Shown in pieces: positions 60,276 through 64,000 of a DNA stretch of 64,000 nucleotides (position 1 is the stretch's first letter; every line of letters starts with the position of its first letter). Made by a program: the position numbers and the translations under genes. The notes below the pieces were generated by a model that did no database searches, had not been told where the DNA came from, and worked only from the letters and a program-made list of their open reading frames with translations. This stretch comes from Ctenosaura bakeri (lineage: Eukaryota > Chordata > Lepidosauria > Squamata > Iguanidae), in assembly GCA_948474755.1 (NCBI GenBank), contig CAOLHI010002555.1, positions 62,001-126,000 of the forward strand, written 5' to 3'.

Positions 60276-62729
60276 ATGTCCGCGCTCTTCAAGAAGTGCG
60301 TGTCCTGCGGGCGCAAAGTTGCCCTCAACGACGGCCACAAGGAGTGTCTTTTCTGTTTGGGTGAGTCCCACAACATTCGGACTTGCCCAATTTGCCGGGA
60401 TTTTACTCCCCAAACTCTCCGCAACCGGTCCGCGAGACTTAAGTCTTATTGTTGGGAACAGTCTCTGCGGGCGATAGACGAGACCTCCACTTCCAAGATG
60501 GCCGACAAGAAGATGACCACGCCATCGACGGTATCGGCGGCTGCCGTTCCGTCCACCTCGTCGGTATCGGGCTCGGTACCGGCGAAAACGCTGATCTCGG
60601 CGTTACCGAGGATCCCGAAGCTGTCGGCGGCTGCCAAGTCAGCGAAAGGATCCTCGACGGCGAGGAAGGCTGAGGCTCCCCTGACGGAGACGCCTGCTAA
60701 AAAGCGCCCTGCTCCGGACGGAGGCAAGGGCAAGGAGAAGGAGAAGAAGAAGAAGAAGAAGGAGAAGAAGCGCTCCCCGGCTGGGGACGTTCAACCTCCT
60801 ACTCCTCCTCCTACTCAGCAGCCTTCCAAAGGGCGAGGCGAGTCCGTCGATCTCTCGGAGGATGAGATCGAGGACGTTCCCCAACAGCGCCCGGACTCGC
60901 CTGTGGCAGACCCTCCAACCCTGGTGGAGGAGCGCCACCGCCCTCCCAGCCGTCGCAGGTCGGCCGACCTGCAGCAGAGAGAGCCCTCTGCTTCTCCGGA
61001 GCGGCGTTCGACCTCCTTCCGGTCCCAGTCCCGCTCTTCCGAGCGTCCGGTGGCCTCGCCGCCTCCTAGGGAGACAAGAGAGGAACAACCTCGCTCGTCT
61101 GCCTCCAGATACACCTCGGCGTCCTACGTGGCCAGGTACGCGAGGGAATCTGAATGGAGAGAGCGCCCGGCCTCTTATCGGTCACATTCGCCATCGTACC
61201 GGGATCGGTACCATCGTGGCCCGAGTCGCTGGGAGACCTTCCAGAGGTCCCGGTCACCTCGTCGACAGCGCGAATCGCGCTCGCCTAGAGGGGACGAGGC
61301 TCGGTACCGTCGACACCGAAGCCGATCTCCGTCGGACTGCCGCTCCTTCAGCCGCTCTCCCTCTCCCCGATATCATAGGGCGAGGGAGCCTTCACCTCGG
61401 TATCGGGCGATATCGCCACCTCCTAGGGTCACGGCAACGGCGACGCGCCCTACGGAGTCGGTGGTGACTGAGCGGGCTACGACGACGTCAGCCTGCCAGA
61501 CTACCCCTGTCACCACTAAGAAGGTGAAGTCAGTGGTCAGCCAGCCCAAGCGGGACGCTGCTACTACTACCGCCCCGGCTGCAGAGAAGCCTAGGAAGGC
61601 AACACCTGTGGCGACTGCGAAGGAGCCGGAAAGCGAGCGGCGAGAGGACTCACCGACCTCAGAGTCGTATGACTCGAGTGCGGAATCAGAGGTGTCTGAG
61701 GCGGCCTCCCAGGAGTCTCCTCCGCTGGGATTCGGGGACCCGATCCCAGATTCTGCTCCAGAGGACGTCCACCAGTTCTCTGCGATGCTGCTCCGCATGG
61801 TTACTACCCTCGGCCTGAAGATCGCCGATGCGGAGCCGGAGGACGACGACCCAGTCTTCTCCGTCTTTGAAGGGAAGCAACCTGCCACGGCCCCGCTGCC
61901 TCTCCTGCCCCGGGTATCCAGACTGGTGAAGGCCGCCTGGGATAGGCCGGCCTCGGCTCAGCCGATACCGCAGCGGCTGGAACACCTCTACAGGGTGCAG
62001 AAGGATAACGCCGGTTATCTCTTTAATCACCCTGCACCGAACTCTGTGGTGGTCGAGTCGGCACAGACGAAAGGCTCCGGCAGGCAACACACCACCCCGC
62101 CGGACAAAGAGGGCAGGAAGTTGGACGCCTATGCAAGAAGGTTCTATTCCGCCGCCTCCTTGCAGATCAGGCTGTCCAACACTCAGGCTTGCCTCGCGGC
62201 ATACCTGAAAAAGGTGCTCGATCGCCTGCAACCGGCGATGGAGGCGGTACCGGAGGACATCCACCAAGCCTCCTCCGTGATCTTCAACGAGGCCATCTCC
62301 ATCGCTCGGCAGCAGATGGCCTCCTCCAGGCACGCAGTGGAGATTGCCTCCCGGGTCATGGCGGGATCCATTGGCCTGCGCCGCCATGCTTGGCTGCGGC
62401 CGGCCGACATCCAGGAGGACACCAGAAGGAGGATTGAAGATCTCCCCTTCGACGGTGAGGGCCTATTCAATTCATCCACCGACGAAGCTTTGGACAATCT
62501 CGTGAAGGCGAGGCTGACCGCCAAGAAGATCGGGCTACAGCCGGCCACGCAAGCCCGCAGGGCCTCCACCTTCCGCCCATCCTGGCGACGATCTTCCACC
62601 TCGTCGTTCCAGCGTTCGGCCCAGTCTGGACAGTCGAGACCATCCTCCGGCTCATCGGCCAGACGCACGATAAGACGACGCCCGGCTTCGTCCAAGAAGT
62701 CCTCCTCCAAGACAAAGTCTCGGTTTTGA
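60276..62729 (+). CDS. DIRS gag-like protein, 817 aa, intact
   Basis: One open frame from the ATG at 60276 to TGA at 62727-62729. Residues 8-40 form a compact Cys/His cluster, C8-x2-C11, H21-x2-C24-x2-C27-x4-H32-x4-C37-x2-C40, likely a metal-binding finger. Residues about 145-170 are a Lys/Glu run. About 230-390 is an Arg/Ser-rich SR-like stretch with many RS, SP and YR repeats. An acidic Ser/Glu segment (about 455-480) precedes an ordered-looking region (about 485-760: DVHQFSAMLLRMVTTLGLKI, RLEHLYRVQKDNAGYLF) that I take as the Gag core. The last 50 residues are Arg/Ser/Lys-rich. In DIRS elements this ORF is the presumed nucleic-acid-binding structural protein. Codons are strongly GC-ending, unlike the flanks. 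The start is the first ATG of this frame and gives the finger at the extreme N-terminus. The family is inferred from the adjoining pol and the finger pattern. The long minus-strand frames opposite it are shadows. Confidence 0.88.
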   Translation: MSALFKKCVSCGRKVALNDGHKECLFCLGESHNIRTCPICRDFTPQTLRNRSARLKSYCWEQSLRAIDETSTSKMADKKMTTPSTVSAAAVPSTSSVSGSVPAKTLISALPRIPKLSAAAKSAKGSSTARKAEAPLTETPAKKRPAPDGGKGKEKEKKKKKKEKKRSPAGDVQPPTPPPTQQPSKGRGESVDLSEDEIEDVPQQRPDSPVADPPTLVEERHRPPSRRRSADLQQREPSASPERRSTSFRSQSRSSERPVASPPPRETREEQPRSSASRYTSASYVARYARESEWRERPASYRSHSPSYRDRYHRGPSRWETFQRSRSPRRQRESRSPRGDEARYRRHRSRSPSDCRSFSRSPSPRYHRAREPSPRYRAISPPPRVTATATRPTESVVTERATTTSACQTTPVTTKKVKSVVSQPKRDAATTTAPAAEKPRKATPVATAKEPESERREDSPTSESYDSSAESEVSEAASQESPPLGFGDPIPDSAPEDVHQFSAMLLRMVTTLGLKIADAEPEDDDPVFSVFEGKQPATAPLPLLPRVSRLVKAAWDRPASAQPIPQRLEHLYRVQKDNAGYLFNHPAPNSVVVESAQTKGSGRQHTTPPDKEGRKLDAYARRFYSAASLQIRLSNTQACLAAYLKKVLDRLQPAMEAVPEDIHQASSVIFNEAISIARQQMASSRHAVEIASRVMAGSIGLRRHAWLRPADIQEDTRRRIEDLPFDGEGLFNSSTDEALDNLVKARLTAKKIGLQPATQARRASTFRPSWRRSSTSSFQRSAQSGQSRPSSGSSARRTIRRRPASSKKSSSKTKSRF

Positions 62730-64000
62730 CGTGCCTGGCAGGACCTACCAATACCCACTCTTCAGCCTACCATCAGCGCTCGGAGACCGACCGACTCTGG
62801 CTCGACATCTCGCGGAGTGGCAATGTGTCACTACGGACTCTTGGGTGCTTTCCATCGTCCGTCTTGGCTACGCCATCGAGTTTCTCGATATTCCTCCTCG
62901 AGGCGCTTACTATTCCACGCCGTCGAGTCCGGCCCTCCTGGAAGAGATCCAGTCCCTCCTCCAGAAAGGGGCGATCGAGCAGCTCCCGCAAGAAGCCAAG
63001 ACCACCGGCTTCTTCTCCAGGTACTTCACGGTACCGAAAGCCGACGGTACCCTCCGGCCGATCCTAGACCTCAGAGGGGTGAACTACTACATCCGCCCCA
63101 AAAGGTTCAAGATGGTCACGATACCATCGATCCTGCCCTTCCTACATCGAGGGGACTGGTTCGTCTCCATCGATCTCCGAGACGCATACTTCCATATCGC
63201 CATTCGCCCGCAGCACAGACGGTACCTCCGCTTCGCGGTCGACGACACCTGTTACCAGTACAAGGTGCTGCCGTTCGGACTCTCGACTGCCCCAAGGGTC
63301 TTCACCAAGTGCATGGCCCCGGTGGTATCCTTCCTGCGGACGAAGGGTGCTTCTGTCTTCCCTTACCTCGACGATTGGCTGTTGGTGGCGTCCTGCAAAC
63401 AGAGACTTTACCACGACGTCCACATGACGTTGTCACTCCTGACCCGCCTTGGTCTATGGGTGAATCCGAAGAAGTCCCACCTCGAGCCGGCGAGGATCTT
63501 GGACTTCATCGGGGCGACGCTCGACTCGACCTCCGCCAGGGCGTACCTACCAGAGTCTCAAGCCCAAACCCTGATCTGGGCCGCCGCTCACGCTCGTACG
63601 GCCCCGACGTTATCTGCGAGAAGCGTCCAGCAGCTCTTGGGCTACATGGCTGCGACGACCGCTGTGACATATCTCGCCAGGCTGAGAGCGAGACCTCTTC
63701 AACACTGGTTCGTCTGCATATTCGACCCCCTGCGAGACGAACAGACACTCCGACTGCAGCTGCCGGAAGACGTCCGCTCATCCCTCCGATGGTGGCAGTC
63801 GCGACGCAATCTCATGTCAGGTATGCCTTTCCAACAGCCGACACCGAAGGTGACGGTAACGACCGACGCCTCCCTGTATGGATGGGGTGCCCACTGCGGC
63901 GAACTCAGAGTCCGCGACAGATGGACCGACGACGAGACCGCTCTCCATATCAACGCGCTGGAGCTGCTCGCCGTCTTGAAAGCACTACGGGCGTTCCACC
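62674..64000 (+). CDS. DIRS pol: reverse transcriptase-RNase H, partial at window end
   Basis: Open in the +1 frame relative to gag from just after a TAA at 62671-62673, and still open at 64000. It overlaps gag by 56 bp. No ATG occurs until 63112, already inside the reverse transcriptase, so translation by +1 frameshifting from gag is likely. Recognisable motifs in order are LEEIQSLLQKGAIE (about 62938), a VPKADGTLRPILDLRGVN fingers segment (about 63031-63084) and motif A SIDLRDAYFHI (Asp at 63172). Then come motif B LPFGLSTAP (from 63268), motif C YLDD (63364-63375) and GLWVNPKKS with FIGATLDS. RNase H begins with TTDASLYGWGAH (Asp at 63865) and its Glu in HINALELLAV (63961). All visible catalytic residues are present. 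This organisation and the LDLRxVN...YLDDWL signature are typical of DIRS/Ngaro-type retrotransposons. The recombinase is outside the window. Confidence 0.92.
62721..62730 (+). promoter_or_regulatory. Candidate +1 frameshift site at the gag stop (TTT TGA C)
   Basis: Gag ends CGG TTT TGA C. A Phe-tRNA on TTT (62724-62726) can slip one base to TTT (62725-62727), because four T residues are consecutive. The next codon is then GAC at 62728, which is exactly the pol frame. A slow UGA stop followed by C is the context used in stop-stimulated +1 frameshifting (antizyme, bacterial prfB). No strong downstream structure is evident by eye beyond a small CCTG/CAGG hairpin. Confidence 0.5.

Larger units (their letters stand above)
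59936..64000 (+). mobile_element. DIRS1-like tyrosine-recombinase retrotransposon, 5' part
   Basis: The left terminal region contains CTTCTTCTTCGTGGTCTCTG followed by GAGCTTTAGCGCCTGCGCGG and TTGTTCACTTGGCGGG. From memory this corresponds to the inverted-terminal-repeat region of reptilian DIRS elements. A CpG-rich leader leads to a gag-like ORF (60276-62729) and an overlapping pol frame with DIRS-type reverse transcriptase and RNase H that leaves the window at 64000. The tyrosine recombinase, methyltransferase-like domain, internal complementary region and right terminus expected in this family must lie beyond the window. The exact left boundary is uncertain by about 20 bp. High CpG and intact long frames point to a recent insertion. 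Confidence 0.88.

Noticed and set aside
60446..63953. Many long open frames on the minus strand and other plus frames opposite the DIRS gag and pol (for example 62183-62758, 61686-62387, 60862-61467)
   Set aside because: They are shadows caused by the high GC content of the real frames. None has a domain, and the gag/pol frames carry the recognisable motifs.
1..64000. CRISPR array, bacterial operons, rRNA or tRNA genes
   Set aside because: None is present. The direct repeats seen are microsatellites or transposon copies, and the composition and repeats are those of a vertebrate genome.

Overview
The window looks like AT-rich vertebrate intergenic or intronic DNA from a reptile, most likely a squamate. 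The evidence is the mix of CR1, L1 and other LINE fragments, tRNA-derived SINEs resembling the Sauria type, a Penelope-like terminal repeat pair, solo endogenous retrovirus LTRs, palindromic MITEs and a DIRS1-like tyrosine-recombinase retrotransposon. I found no host protein-coding exon, tRNA gene or rRNA gene that I would defend, and nothing bacterial (no operons, no CRISPR). The species call is inference from repeat content, made from memory without a database search. LAYOUT: 1-6 kb is unique-looking AT-rich DNA with a (TA)n/(CA)n block and one family B MITE. 6028-6898 is a solo LTR on the minus strand. 7-16 kb is mostly plain, with a few microsatellites. 16-19.4 kb carries a family A MITE, an unassigned promoter/exon-like remnant, a family B MITE and a multi-hairpin family C element. 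22.0-22.8 kb is an L1 3' fragment followed by a SINE. 27-31 kb is dense: an L2/CR1-type LINE tail, a family A MITE split by a family B MITE, a 1.34-kb L1 copy with a perfect 20-bp target duplication, then a second A-split-by-B nest. 33-36.7 kb holds another family B MITE and a CR1 copy that contains a family A MITE that itself contains a family B MITE. 41.2-41.65 kb is an inverted pair of Penelope-like terminal repeats with hammerhead-ribozyme-like cores. 43.9-57.2 kb has a CR1 tail, two SINEs, a diverged family A MITE, a second solo LTR (55341-56210, plus strand) and another LINE tail. 59343-59485 is a near-perfect 143-bp palindromic MITE. From about 59.94 kb to the window end the base composition switches to GC- and CpG-rich, where a DIRS1-like retrotransposon begins. 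HOW THE PARTS WORK TOGETHER: the only intact coding DNA is the DIRS element. It has a complete 817-codon gag-like ORF with a Cys/His finger, an SR-like segment and a basic tail, followed by an overlapping open frame (+1) coding reverse transcriptase and the start of RNase H, which runs off the window. Gag ends in TTT TGA C, where a +1 slip of the Phe codon enters the pol frame exactly. The MITE families share a terminal motif close to GGCCMTTTCYGCA and several are flanked by 3-bp A/T-rich duplications, so one transposase may have moved all of them. Everything else is decayed or non-coding.
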